Origin: Anaerococcus jeddahensis
GTDB lineage: Bacteria > Bacillota > Clostridia > Tissierellales > Peptoniphilaceae
Assembly: GCF_001182725.1 (NCBI RefSeq)
Contig: NZ_CWHU01000005.1
Coordinates: 372,001 to 436,000, forward strand
DNA length: 64,000 nt
Direction of reading: 5' to 3'
The notes below the pieces were generated by a model. That model searched no databases. It was not told the DNA's origin and saw only the letters and a list, made by a program, of their open reading frames with translations. Positions within the stretch are counted from its first letter, which is position 1. Each line of letters begins with the position of its first letter. Below, piece after piece: positions 18,901 to 27,361 of the stretch. The position numbers and the translations under genes are program-made.

Positions 18901-19707
18901 ATGAGAAAAAGAAAGAATATAATAGTAACTATTTTATTTGCCTTTATTCTTCTTTTTCTACCTCAAAGATCTTTCGCAGATGATTTGCCAGAATCACCAA
19001 AGACTTACTACTACGACGAACTCAATTTAATAAACCAAGAAACCAAGGACCATCTTACAAAAGTAAACAAAGAACTTGAGCAAAAAACAGGAGCTCAAGT
19101 AATCTATGTTTCACTAAAAGATGTAGAAGACCAACCCATGCAAGTTGGAACCGATCTTTTAAATAAATGGAAAATTGGAGATAAGGAAAAAGAAAATGGA
19201 GTTTTGATTTTAATCTCCCAAAGAAAAGGCCAAGATAAAAAAGATATTTCAATTATCACAGGCTATGGAATAGAGGGAAGATTAAATGATGGTAAGGTTG
19301 GAAGAATTATCGACGAATATATGCTAGATTATATGAGAGCGGGTGATTTTTCCAAAGGAATTACAGAAGGCTTCAATGCCATTGTTTCTCAAATTCTTGA
19401 AGAATACCAAGTAGAATTGACAGGTGATTATGACGAATATGCTAAAAGGCTAAGAGAAGATGAAGACGATGAAATAGATTTAAGAACTTTAATAATAATA
19501 TTTATAATTTTTATCATATTCTCAAGACTTTTCTCAGGAAAAGGAGGCTTTAGAAGCGGAGGATATGGAGGCTTCGGCGGTGGATTCGGGGGCTTTGGAG
19601 GAGGATCTTTTGGAGGATTTTCCGGAGGCTTTGGCGGATTTTCTGGAGGAGGTTTCTCCGGTGGAGGAGGATCATCCGGAGGCGGCGGAGCTAGCAGAGG
19701 AATATAG
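18901..19707 (+). CDS. TPM domain protein (YgcG-type) with Gly-rich tail
   Basis: A 268-residue exported protein. A signal peptide (residues 1-26, ending FADDLP) is followed by a TPM domain (about 35-170, with LEQKTGAQVIYVSLKD and ITGYGIEGRLNDGKVGRII). After it come one membrane helix (TLIIIFIIFIIFSRLF) and a C-terminal run of Gly/Phe/Ser repeats (GGFGG, SGGGG). This is the usual architecture of the LemA partner. No proven enzymatic role is known for the domain in bacteria; membrane or envelope maintenance is often suggested. It is co-transcribed with lemA. Confidence 0.88.
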   Translation: MRKRKNIIVTILFAFILLFLPQRSFADDLPESPKTYYYDELNLINQETKDHLTKVNKELEQKTGAQVIYVSLKDVEDQPMQVGTDLLNKWKIGDKEKENGVLILISQRKGQDKKDISIITGYGIEGRLNDGKVGRIIDEYMLDYMRAGDFSKGITEGFNAIVSQILEEYQVELTGDYDEYAKRLREDEDDEIDLRTLIIIFIIFIIFSRLFSGKGGFRSGGYGGFGGGFGGFGGGSFGGFSGGFGGFSGGGFSGGGGSSGGGGASRGI

Positions 19708-19825
19708 ATATTTATATTAATTGGTAAATTTGCAAAATAAGCAAAATAATATAAAAATCTATTGGAAATTATATTAAAATTCTAATAAATATATTCCAAA
19801 AAAAGTATATTTTAGACATAATTAC

Positions 19826-19854
19826 TTGACTTTAACACAACAACAATATACAAT
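19826..19854 (+). promoter_or_regulatory. Promoter of the GA-module surface protein
   Basis: TTGACT (19826-19831) and TACAAT (19849-19854) are 17 nt apart, 32 nt upstream of the start codon, and an AAGGAG ribosome binding site follows. This is close to consensus and fits an abundant surface protein. Confidence 0.75.
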
Positions 19855-19886
19855 GTAAATATAAAAATAATATTAAGGAGTAAAAT

Positions 19887-21272
19887 ATGAAAAATAATAA
19901 GAAACTTGTATTGGGTTCAGTTGTAGCCCTAGCATTATCAGTTGGTGTTCTTGCACCTAACTTTACAAAAGCTGAAGAAGCAGCACCAGCAAAACAAGCT
20001 ACTCAATCAGTTGGAACAAATGATGCACCTGGAAAAACAGATGCACAAAAAATTAGTGAAGCACAAGCAATAGCTAAAAAGAAATTAACTGATGCTGGCG
20101 TACCATTTGATAAACAAAAAGATGTACTAGCATCTTCTAACAATGTATATAACATTGAGCAAAAAACAAATGAAATTTTAGCTGCAAAAGCAAAAGAAGA
20201 TAAAGAATTAGCTAAAACACCTTTAGGAAAAGCAAAATTAGCTGCTAAGGCTGAGCTTAAGGCAAAAGGATTTCAATTAGCTTATTATAATGATAAAATA
20301 GATGCTGCTCAAGATTTATATTCATTAGAACAAGCTAAAGGAGAAGTACTTAAACAAGCAGAAAAAGACGGTTTATTAAATTTAGATGCTTATAATAAAA
20401 AAGAAGCAGATGCAAAAGCAAAAGAAGAAGCTGCAAAAAAACCTTTGGCAGATGCAAAAGCTTCAGCATTAGCTGAACTTAAAAAAGCTGGACTTGGTAA
20501 CAATAAAAATGAATTCGTAAAAAGAGTTAATGAAGCTACAACTCCTTACGATGTAGAACAAGCTAAAGAAGCTGGTCTTGAATGGGCAAAAGAAAATCTA
20601 ACAACAATAGATGATTGGAATGAAAAAGAAGCTTCAAAAACAAGAAAATTAACAATTGATGAGTGGTTAGCTTTACAAGCTAAAAAAGAAGGCAAAAAAC
20701 CTGAAGAAGGCAAAAAACCTGAAGAAGGTAAAAAACCTGAAGAAGGCAAAAAACCTGAAGAAGGTAAAAAACCTGAAGAAGGCAAAAAACCTGAAGAAGG
20801 TAAAAAACCTGAAGAAGGCAAAAAACCTGAAGAAGGCAAAAAACCTGAAAAACCTGAAGAAGGTAAAAAACCTGAAGAAGGCAAAAAACCTGAAGAAGGT
20901 AAAAAACCTGAAGAAGGCAAAAAACCTGAAGAAGGCAAAAAACCTGAAGAAGGTAAAAAACCTGAAGAAGGTAAAAAACCTGAAGAAGGTAAAAAACCTG
21001 AAGAAGGTAAAAAACCTGAAGAAGGCAAAAAACCTGAAAAAGACAAAAAAGGCGCAGGAGCTGGTGAAGGTCAAGGCGAAAAAGACAAAAAAGGTGCAGG
21101 AGCTGGACAAGGTGAAGGAAAAGAAGACACCAAAAAGACAAAAGTTGCAAGCACAGTTAAAACTGTAGTTAAAAAAGCTAACAACGTTCAAACAGGTGTA
21201 GCAGGACTTACAGGCGTTGTAGCAACACTTGCAGCAGCATCAGCAGCACTTTTCAAATCAAAAAGAAAATAA
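19887..21272 (+). CDS. Surface protein with three GA-like modules and EGKKPE repeats
   Basis: A 461-residue secreted wall protein. A signal peptide (1-29) leads into three three-helix modules at about 55-105, 113-160 and 187-236 (for example LADAKASALAELKKAGLG...YDVEQAKEAG). They resemble the GA albumin-binding modules of Finegoldia/Streptococcus surface proteins. Residues 268-384 are 19 EGKKPE hexapeptides with one extra KPE, a likely wall-spanning rod. A Gly/Lys region and a C-terminal sorting-type signal follow: NVQTG, a hydrophobic stretch and FKSKRK, in place of LPXTG. Albumin binding is inferred, not shown. It has its own promoter and terminator and may help host colonisation. Confidence 0.8.
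   Translation: MKNNKKLVLGSVVALALSVGVLAPNFTKAEEAAPAKQATQSVGTNDAPGKTDAQKISEAQAIAKKKLTDAGVPFDKQKDVLASSNNVYNIEQKTNEILAAKAKEDKELAKTPLGKAKLAAKAELKAKGFQLAYYNDKIDAAQDLYSLEQAKGEVLKQAEKDGLLNLDAYNKKEADAKAKEEAAKKPLADAKASALAELKKAGLGNNKNEFVKRVNEATTPYDVEQAKEAGLEWAKENLTTIDDWNEKEASKTRKLTIDEWLALQAKKEGKKPEEGKKPEEGKKPEEGKKPEEGKKPEEGKKPEEGKKPEEGKKPEEGKKPEKPEEGKKPEEGKKPEEGKKPEEGKKPEEGKKPEEGKKPEEGKKPEEGKKPEEGKKPEEGKKPEKDKKGAGAGEGQGEKDKKGAGAGQGEGKEDTKKTKVASTVKTVVKKANNVQTGVAGLTGVVATLAAASAALFKSKRK
20688..21038 (+). repeat. Coding tandem repeat, 18-bp unit (EGKKPE)
   Basis: Nineteen near-identical 18-bp units of the form GAAGGCAAAAAACCTGAA occur, nine before and ten after a single 9-bp KPE insertion at 20850-20858. 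Variation is almost only GGC/GGT in the glycine codon, so the array expanded recently. Copy number changes would keep the frame. Confidence 0.95.
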
Positions 21273-21291
21273 TTTATTTTAAATAAAAATT

Positions 21292-21332
21292 ATATCTCTC
21301 TCAAGAAAATATCCTGAGAGGGATATTTTTTT
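21292..21332 (+). terminator. Rho-independent terminator of the surface protein gene
   Basis: ATATCTCTCTCA pairs with TGAGAGGGATAT around a 12-nt loop, followed by eight T residues. Confidence 0.8.
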
Positions 21333-21421
21333 GTGCTTTTTTATTTCTTATCAAAAAAAATTATGAAAAATCAAATAATACTATATAAAAATAAAACTAT
21401 GCTACGTATCATCTTGACTAG

Positions 21422-21497
21422 ATGATTGTGCCTTGATTTGGCACAATCATCCCTAATACTAGTGCAGATTTATAACCGTTGATTTCGGTTATAAATC
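21422..21497. repeat. Two perfect hairpins sharing loop TTGATTT
   Basis: Hairpin 1: ATGATTGTGCC (21422-21432), loop TTGATTT, GGCACAATCAT (21440-21450). Hairpin 2: GATTTATAACCG (21467-21478), loop TTGATTT, CGGTTATAAATC (21486-21497). The stems differ but the seven-base loops are identical. Hairpin 2 lies between ACTAGTGC direct repeats at 21458 and 21504. Confidence 0.8.
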
Positions 21498-21607
21498 CTG
21501 AAAACTAGTGCGAGAGCACGGAAGAATTTACGCAGTAAATGAGTTTTCATAAGCACGGAGAAGTTTGCGAAGCAAAAGTGTTTTAGTAGGAGCGAAGCGA
21601 CTGCACG

Positions 21608-21647
21608 GAGAGATCTCAAGATATCTCTCGACTACGTCCGAGATGGG
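21608..21647. repeat. Palindromic intergenic repeat, copy C
   Basis: GGAGAGATCT...ATCTCTCGACTACG followed by CGAGATGGG matches copies A and B about 4 kb upstream. Its 5' half is fused to the GCACGGA-type hairpin modules, so the family is modular. Confidence 0.7.
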
Positions 21648-21775
21648 GGCGAAGATTTTTTATGTCAATATAATAAAATCTTCTAATATTAATAATTTTC
21701 ATAATTTTATTTTTAAATTTTCCTTTGATTTCAAATTATTATATTAAAAATGTTATAATAAATTAAGGTGATTAA

Positions 21776-24106
21776 ATGCATATAAAAACTTCTGTTAGAA
21801 AACTTATAGAATTTGTTATGAGAAGTGGGGATATTGATAATTCTTTTAGGGACAATAATAGGATGGTCGAAGGAATCAAAGCTCATCAAAAAATTCAAAA
21901 ATCTTATGATAAAAACTACCAAGCTGAATTTTATTTAAAAAATATTACTAAAATTGATGATATGGAATTTCACGTTGAGGGTAGGGCTGATGGTCTTTTA
22001 AAAAAGAAAGGCAAAATAATTATTGATGAAATAAAATCTACCACAAGAGATCTCGACAAATTGGATGATTCAAATAAACTACACTGGGCTCAGGCTTTTT
22101 GCTATGGGTATTTTTATGGTGTAAAAAATGATTTGAAAAATATTACTATAAGACTTACTTATGTTTCATTAGATGATTACAAGACAAAAACTTTTGAAAA
22201 GGAAAAAAGTCTTGACGAGCTTTACGAATTTTACATAAATTTATTAAAAGAATATATTAATTTCTCAAAAATTTTATCCCAAAATCTTGAAAAAAGAAAT
22301 ATCAGTGCAAATAATTTGACTTTTCCCTACGATGGCTACAGAAAAGGACAAAGAAAAATGGCGGTTGCTGTTTATAGGGCAATTCTTGATAAGAAAAAAC
22401 TTTTTGTTGATGCTCCGACTGGAACTGGAAAGACAATTTCTACGATTTTTCCTGGAGTAAAATCTTTGGGAGAAGGCTTGACTGATAAAATTTTCTACCT
22501 TACTTCAAAAAATACAACTGCAAAAGAAGCCTTAAAATCCTTGTATTTGTTGAAAGAAAAAAATCTATCGATTAAGGCTGTTTCAATTACAAGCAAGGAG
22601 AAAATTTGCTTAAATGATGAAATTTCCTGCAATCCCGAGGATTGTCCTTTTGCAAGGGGGCATTTTGATAGGGTTAATGATGGTTTAAAAGATATTTTGG
22701 AAAATGAAGACATAATGGACTATGATATCATCACTTCCTATTCAGAAAAACACAGGCTTTGTCCCCTTGAATTTGAGCTTGACATAGCCCTTTATTCTGA
22801 CCTTATAATTTGCGATTATAATTATGTTTTCGATCCAAATGTTTATTTGAGAAGATTTTTTGATGAAAATGTTGATGAGTATTTGTTTTTAATTGATGAG
22901 GCTCATAATCTTTTGGAAAGGTCAAGAAGTATGTTTTCTCACACTTTTGTTGATTCTAATTTTAAAGAATTAAGAAGTTCCATGGATTTAAAAAAGGACT
23001 TAAAAATCATTAAATCAATTGACTCAATTTTGGATGAATTTGAAAAGATGTATAAAAATTATGGGAAAAAATTATTTTATTATTCGACTGATAATAATGA
23101 TGATTTTGACAAAAAACTTATGACTTTATCAAAAAAATTGGAAAAAGTTTTGATCAAGGATAAAAAAAGAGCAGATTATGATAAAATAGAAGATATGTTT
23201 TTTGAAATAAACCATCATTTAAAAATTTCTGATAATTTTATGGAGGGATTTTATCAAACCTTGACCTATGATGAAAATTCTATGGAAAAAATTTATGAAA
23301 TTAAGTGTATTGATCCTTCGAAAGTTTTAAAAGAAAAGTATAAACTTGCAAGGTCAAGTATATTTTTTTCAGCAACCCTATCTCCAATGAATTTTTACAG
23401 AAAAATGCTTGGAGCTTGTGATAGTTTGAAAGTTCATTTAGATTTGCCCTTTGATAAGAAAAATTTTGCTCTTTTGGCAAGCCCAATTTCTACAAGATAT
23501 AAGGACAGGAATAATAATTTGATGGATATAGCAGATTTAATTCACGAATTTATCAGTGCAAAAAAGGGAAATTATTTTATATTTTTCCCTTCATTTTCCT
23601 ATCTAACGGATGTTTATGAATATTACAAGGAAAATTATAATGATGATATTTTAGTTCAAGAAAGATCTATGACCCCAATAGAAAGGCACAAATTTTTGCA
23701 AAATTTTACCTATGAAAGTCAAAAGACTGCATTTTTGGTTTTGGGTGGAATATTTTCTGAAGGAGTCGACCTAAAAGGAGATAGGCTAATTGGCTCAATG
23801 GTGATTTCGGTTGGAATGCCAGGAGTAAGTGATGAGAGAAACCTTATAAAAAATCATTTTGATCAAATATCCCACAACGGTTTTGATTATTCCTACACCT
23901 ATCCGGGCCTTAATAAAATTTTCCAAGCAGCTGGAAGGTTAATAAGAGGTGAAAAGGACAGGGGAATAATTTATTTGGTTGATGATAGGTTTTTGTGGGA
24001 TAAGTACAGAAGACTATATCCAAGACATTGGTCAAATATAAGAGAAGTAAAAGATAAGAAAGAATTAAAAATCTTGGTTGAAAGATTTTGGAATAGAGGA
24101 GAATAG
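21776..24106 (+). CDS. PD-(D/E)XK nuclease fused to XPD/DinG-type Fe-S helicase
   Basis: A 776-residue two-part enzyme. The N-terminal ~190 residues look like a RecB/Cas4-type PD-(D/E)XK nuclease: EGIKAHQKIQ, then VEGRADGLLKKKGKIIIDEIKS with the D...D-E-x-K pattern, and a QAFCYGYFY motif. The rest is an XPD/DinG-like superfamily 2 helicase. Walker A is APTGTGKT (near 213), an iron-sulfur cluster region has cysteines in KICLNDEISCNPEDCPF and RLCPLE, and the DEAH box is in LIDEAHNLL. The C-terminal helicase motif is FQAAGRLIRGEKDRG. A role in processing branched or flapped DNA is inferred. It abuts the methyltransferase gene without a gap. Confidence 0.85.
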   Translation: MHIKTSVRKLIEFVMRSGDIDNSFRDNNRMVEGIKAHQKIQKSYDKNYQAEFYLKNITKIDDMEFHVEGRADGLLKKKGKIIIDEIKSTTRDLDKLDDSNKLHWAQAFCYGYFYGVKNDLKNITIRLTYVSLDDYKTKTFEKEKSLDELYEFYINLLKEYINFSKILSQNLEKRNISANNLTFPYDGYRKGQRKMAVAVYRAILDKKKLFVDAPTGTGKTISTIFPGVKSLGEGLTDKIFYLTSKNTTAKEALKSLYLLKEKNLSIKAVSITSKEKICLNDEISCNPEDCPFARGHFDRVNDGLKDILENEDIMDYDIITSYSEKHRLCPLEFELDIALYSDLIICDYNYVFDPNVYLRRFFDENVDEYLFLIDEAHNLLERSRSMFSHTFVDSNFKELRSSMDLKKDLKIIKSIDSILDEFEKMYKNYGKKLFYYSTDNNDDFDKKLMTLSKKLEKVLIKDKKRADYDKIEDMFFEINHHLKISDNFMEGFYQTLTYDENSMEKIYEIKCIDPSKVLKEKYKLARSSIFFSATLSPMNFYRKMLGACDSLKVHLDLPFDKKNFALLASPISTRYKDRNNNLMDIADLIHEFISAKKGNYFIFFPSFSYLTDVYEYYKENYNDDILVQERSMTPIERHKFLQNFTYESQKTAFLVLGGIFSEGVDLKGDRLIGSMVISVGMPGVSDERNLIKNHFDQISHNGFDYSYTYPGLNKIFQAAGRLIRGEKDRGIIYLVDDRFLWDKYRRLYPRHWSNIREVKDKKELKILVERFWNRGE

Positions 24107-25474
24107 ATGAGAGAAAAAGCGATAAAAGATGTAGAAATAATTGATATGTCTTACCCAAATATTTCTATAGGAAAAATTGATGAAGAAAAAACAGTCCAAT
24201 TTAAGGGCGGAGTTTTGGGACAAAAAGTAAGGGTAAAAATCACTAAAAACAGGGGAAAAAATAAAAAAGGAAAATTTATGGAAGTTTTGGAAGAATCAAA
24301 AATAGAAAATTCCAAAGAATTTTGCTCTCATGCAGGAATTTGTGGTGGATGCTCTTACCAAAAAATGGGATATGAAACAGAACTTTTATTAAAGCATAAC
24401 ATGATAAAAAAACTTTTGAAAAATTCTCACATAGATATTTCAGATTTATCCATTGTTAGAAGCCCCAAAATCAAAGAATACAGAAATAAAATGGAATATA
24501 CCTTTGGGGACTCCTATAAGGACGGACCACTTGTTTTGGGACTTCATAGGCAAAATAGATTTTATGAAATTGTCGATACAGATGGGTGTAATATTGTAGA
24601 TAGTGATTTTGAATCAATTAGAAAATTTGTACAAGAATATTTTCGAAAAAGAAATGCAAGTTTTTACCATAAAAAATCTCACACAGGCCTTCTAAGAAAT
24701 TTAATAATAAGAAAAGCTATGCATACTGGAGAAATAATGGTAATACTTGTGACAAGTTCAGATAAGTCCTTTGATCCAATGAGAAGAGATTTATTTGCCA
24801 ATGGTCTTTTAAATGCAAAAACCAAGGGAAGAATTGTTTCAATTTATCATGTAATAAACGACAGTTTATCAGATGCAGTAAAAGTAGATTCAATGGAGCT
24901 TTTATTTGGAAAAAAATACATAGAAGAAAAAATGAACGATTTGAAATTTCAAATTTCCCCATTTTCATTTTTCCAACCAAATGTTTATACAGCAGAAAAA
25001 ATTTACCAAAAAGCCATAGAATTATCGAGCCTAGATAAAAATAAAAACGTCTTAGATCTATATTCAGGAACAGGAACCATAACCCAACTATTTGCAAAAG
25101 CCGCAAACAAAGCAATGGGAATTGAAATTGTAGAAGAAGCAGTAGAAAAAGCCTTCGACAATGCAAAAGAAAACCAAATCGAAAATATAGACTTCATTGC
25201 AGGAGATGTTTTAGAAAAAATCGATCAAGTAAAAGGAAAATACGAAATAGTAGTTCTAGACCCACCAAGAGAAGGCATAAATCCAAAAGCAATCAAAAAA
25301 ATAATGGACTTAGAACCAGAAGAATTTATCTACATCTCATGTAATCCCAAAACCCAAGTAAGAGATTTAGAAATTTTCATAGAAAACGGCTACAAAATAA
25401 AAAACTACCAAGCCTTCGATCAATTTCCTAGGTCAAGGCATGTGGAGACTATAGCGTTGATGTCAAGGAAATAG
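24107..25474 (+). CDS. rlmD: 23S rRNA (uracil-5-)-methyltransferase, RlmD/RlmCD type
   Basis: A 455-residue class I SAM methyltransferase. An N-terminal TRAM domain (about 1-65) is followed by the Fe-S motif CSHAGICGGCSYQ, the SAM site VLDLYSGTGTITQLFA, the catalytic VLDPPREGINPKAI, and the nucleophile Cys in ISCNPKTQVRDL. The family makes m5U in 23S rRNA. In Firmicutes one enzyme (RlmCD) may modify both U747 and U1939, so the rlmD symbol names the family only. The ATG follows the upstream TAG directly. It is the last chromosomal gene before the prophage. Confidence 0.92.
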   Translation: MREKAIKDVEIIDMSYPNISIGKIDEEKTVQFKGGVLGQKVRVKITKNRGKNKKGKFMEVLEESKIENSKEFCSHAGICGGCSYQKMGYETELLLKHNMIKKLLKNSHIDISDLSIVRSPKIKEYRNKMEYTFGDSYKDGPLVLGLHRQNRFYEIVDTDGCNIVDSDFESIRKFVQEYFRKRNASFYHKKSHTGLLRNLIIRKAMHTGEIMVILVTSSDKSFDPMRRDLFANGLLNAKTKGRIVSIYHVINDSLSDAVKVDSMELLFGKKYIEEKMNDLKFQISPFSFFQPNVYTAEKIYQKAIELSSLDKNKNVLDLYSGTGTITQLFAKAANKAMGIEIVEEAVEKAFDNAKENQIENIDFIAGDVLEKIDQVKGKYEIVVLDPPREGINPKAIKKIMDLEPEEFIYISCNPKTQVRDLEIFIENGYKIKNYQAFDQFPRSRHVETIALMSRK

Positions 25475-25505
25475 AATAACAAGCTATAAAAGTGCTGAAA
25501 TCAAT

Positions 25506-25545
25506 GGCTTTTAGGATTTTAGAAGAAATCTTAAAAGCCATTTTT
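25506..25545 (+). terminator. Hairpin terminator after the rRNA methyltransferase gene
   Basis: GGCTTTTAGGATTT and AAATCTTAAAAGCC form a 14-bp stem (one G-T) around TAGAAG, followed by ATTTTTC. Confidence 0.75.
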
Positions 25546-25603
25546 CAATTAGAAAAACACCTTGTGGGAACATATCAATAGTAAAAATCGTAGGGGTGTG
25601 TAG

Positions 25604-25647
25604 ACAGAATAGATATTTATAGGGAGAGTGAACAGAATAGATATATA
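25604..25647. repeat. Direct repeat at the prophage left edge
   Basis: ACAGAATAGATAT occurs twice, starting at 25604 and 25632, 28 nt apart, in the non-coding stretch between the methyltransferase terminator and the first prophage gene. It could be an arm-type recombination or excision site. That is only a guess from position. Confidence 0.4.
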
Positions 25648-25661
25648 AAATATATTAAAAA

Positions 25662-25695
25662 AAGAGCTAGCCAAAAATAAATAGGCTAGTTCTTT
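25662..25695 (-). terminator. Terminator of the lysogeny operon
   Basis: On the minus strand AGAACTAGCC pairs with GGCTAGCTCT around an AT-rich loop and is followed by a run of T. It directly follows the ImmA-like gene. Confidence 0.8.
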
Positions 25696-25698
25696 TAG

Positions 25699-26994
25699 TT
25701 AGAAAGGAATCTGATCATCACTTGGAAAATCAAATCCTGAATTAGAATCATCAGTAAAATCTTTATTGTATTCACTGTGGTCGCATAAGATTCCATCTAT
25801 AAAAAATCTTGTTTTAGCCCCACATGTTTCGCAGTATCTGGCATTACTTGGGTTATGATGTATTTCACCAATATCATCAAAGCCATTAAAATTCTGAGTA
25901 TGAATTCCTTCGCAATCATTATATAAGTTCGTCCCACATATTTTGCAAAATAATGCATCATCACTAAATTCTTCGTTTCTACATTTAGGACAAATTTTTA
26001 CTTTCATTGTTGATTCATCAAATTCTACACCATCTTCATAAAGCATATCTCTTTCACCTCTTTTTTCTGTAATCTCTTTAATATAATCTTTCATTGTAGT
26101 GGGACTTCCACATGTTGAGCAGTAATAATCAGTTAATTTAACATCATGATCCTTGTTATCAGAACAAGAGTTATATATAGGAACCCCGCATATAGGACAA
26201 AATTTTGCATGACGGTTAAAGTTATTATGGCCACATATAATACAAGTACTATACTTAATAGAATTGTTACTATCAGATAAACGCTTATATTTAAATCCAA
26301 AAGCTAAAGATTTAGAACCACAATTAGCACAATAGTCTGTTCCTTTTTCGTGTTCAACACCACATTCAGGACAATATATACTGAGAGGATTAAATGTGTT
26401 TTTAAAGAAAGAAAGCATAGAATTAGAAAAATCTCTTAAGTCTCTTGAAATATATTGTAATCTAACCTCAGCGGCTGGGACAGTTATGCTAAATAAATCA
26501 GATAGTGTGCTAGGATTTTTCTTTTTTTCAAACACAACAACTTGTTCAGCAAGAGGGGCAGGTGATAATAGATTCCTAGCAAAATTATTTGCTTCTTTTT
26601 CAAGTTCTTCATATTTATGTTTATCAACACCTTTTCTGGATAGAACATCAACACCATACATTTGGTGATGACCAATAAAAATATGCCCTAGTTCATGAGC
26701 GATAGTAAATCTAATCCAGTTATCAGTTTTATCTATGTCATTATAATAAATAATATACTTATTTGTATCGGGTCTATAACTACAAGCGCCTAAATCACTA
26801 TCGAAAAAATCAATCACATCTTGTAAAGAACAGTTAGCATAATTCATATATTCAGAGTAAGTTTTTACACTGATTTCATTGCTAAAGCAATCAATAATTT
26901 TATTTAAATCAATAGGAATTTCAGAGATTTCGGCATCTTCCAATAATTCATATGATTTCTCTAGGGAAATCTTATAATCTGGAGCATACCTCAC
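25699..26994 (-). CDS. ImmA/IrrE-type metallopeptidase with C-terminal zinc ribbons
   Basis: A 431-residue protein. The N-terminal ~190 residues are an ImmA/IrrE (COG2856) domain with the zinc protease motif HELGHIFIGHH. Such enzymes cleave or antagonise the adjacent XRE repressor to induce mobile elements. The remaining ~230 residues carry a series of CxxC pairs (CPECG/CANCG, CIICG/CPICG, CSTCG, CPKC/CKICG, CETCG) forming about four to five zinc ribbons, which most ImmA proteins lack. The ribbons may bind DNA, RNA or a partner. Its start is 2 nt from the repressor stop, so both form a leftward operon. Confidence 0.85.
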   Translation of the reverse strand: MRYAPDYKISLEKSYELLEDAEISEIPIDLNKIIDCFSNEISVKTYSEYMNYANCSLQDVIDFFDSDLGACSYRPDTNKYIIYYNDIDKTDNWIRFTIAHELGHIFIGHHQMYGVDVLSRKGVDKHKYEELEKEANNFARNLLSPAPLAEQVVVFEKKKNPSTLSDLFSITVPAAEVRLQYISRDLRDFSNSMLSFFKNTFNPLSIYCPECGVEHEKGTDYCANCGSKSLAFGFKYKRLSDSNNSIKYSTCIICGHNNFNRHAKFCPICGVPIYNSCSDNKDHDVKLTDYYCSTCGSPTTMKDYIKEITEKRGERDMLYEDGVEFDESTMKVKICPKCRNEEFSDDALFCKICGTNLYNDCEGIHTQNFNGFDDIGEIHHNPSNARYCETCGAKTRFFIDGILCDHSEYNKDFTDDSNSGFDFPSDDQIPF

Positions 26995-26996
26995 TA

Positions 26997-27341
26997 TTAT
27001 ATATCTCCATTTGCATCGCCGAATTCTTCTTCAAAATGCTTCTTTAATACCTTTAACATCTCTTCTTTTTTTCCTTGATCCATGTTTCTTGCTGCTCTTT
27101 GAATAATACGAATTTCTGGTTCATCATCTATTTGCTTATTTAAGGCAAGCAGATAGTTATAGTCGACTTGTAGAACTTCAGATATAGCCTTAAGAGTGTT
27201 ATTATCTGGAGTTATCTTATCGTCGTTTTCAATTCTTGAAACTGTAGAATTACTAATTTTTACTTTTTTTGCCAATTCACGCTGAGAGATTCCTAGTTCT
27301 TCACGTCTATTGGATATAACCTTTCCCAAAGTATCTTTCAT
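26997..27341 (-). CDS. XRE-family phage repressor
   Basis: A 114-residue HTH_3 regulator. The helix-turn-helix is ISQRELAKKVKISNSTVSRIEN near residues 18-40, followed by a short C-terminal helix region. I start it at ATG 27341, which has AAGGAGG upstream, instead of an earlier in-frame ATG without a site and within the operator. It is probably the lysogeny repressor and binds the palindrome in the divergent promoter region. The ImmA-like protease downstream is its likely antagonist. Confidence 0.85.
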   Translation of the reverse strand: MKDTLGKVISNRREELGISQRELAKKVKISNSTVSRIENDDKITPDNNTLKAISEVLQVDYNYLLALNKQIDDEPEIRIIQRAARNMDQGKKEEMLKVLKKHFEEEFGDANGDI

Positions 27342-27361
27342 AAAACTTCCTCCTTGTAATA

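Larger units (their letters stand above)
21273..21775. other. Gene-free 503-nt region with terminator and hairpin array
   Basis: No convincing gene was seen. The region contains the terminator of the surface protein gene, two perfect hairpins with the same loop (21422-21450 and 21467-21497), direct repeats of ACTAGTGC, a run of hairpin-rich modules (GCACGGA, ACGCAGTAAA, GCGAAGC) at about 21505-21605, and a third copy of the palindromic repeat at 21608-21647. Short open frames here read through repeats and are not supported. Confidence 0.6.

Noticed and set aside
20688-21038. CRISPR array
   Set aside because: The repeat is an 18-bp coding unit without spacers, in frame with a surface protein. 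No CRISPR-type repeat-spacer pattern was seen anywhere in the window.
20546-21191. Three overlapping long open frames on the minus strand across the EGKKPE repeat
   Set aside because: They exist only because the 18-bp repeat keeps all frames open. Their products are simple Phe/Leu/Ser repeats without ribosome binding sites, and the plus-strand gene is clear.
21565-21747. 60-codon plus-strand open frame after the surface protein
   Set aside because: It reads through the hairpin modules and palindromic repeat copy C, has no ribosome binding site, and shows no protein-like sequence.
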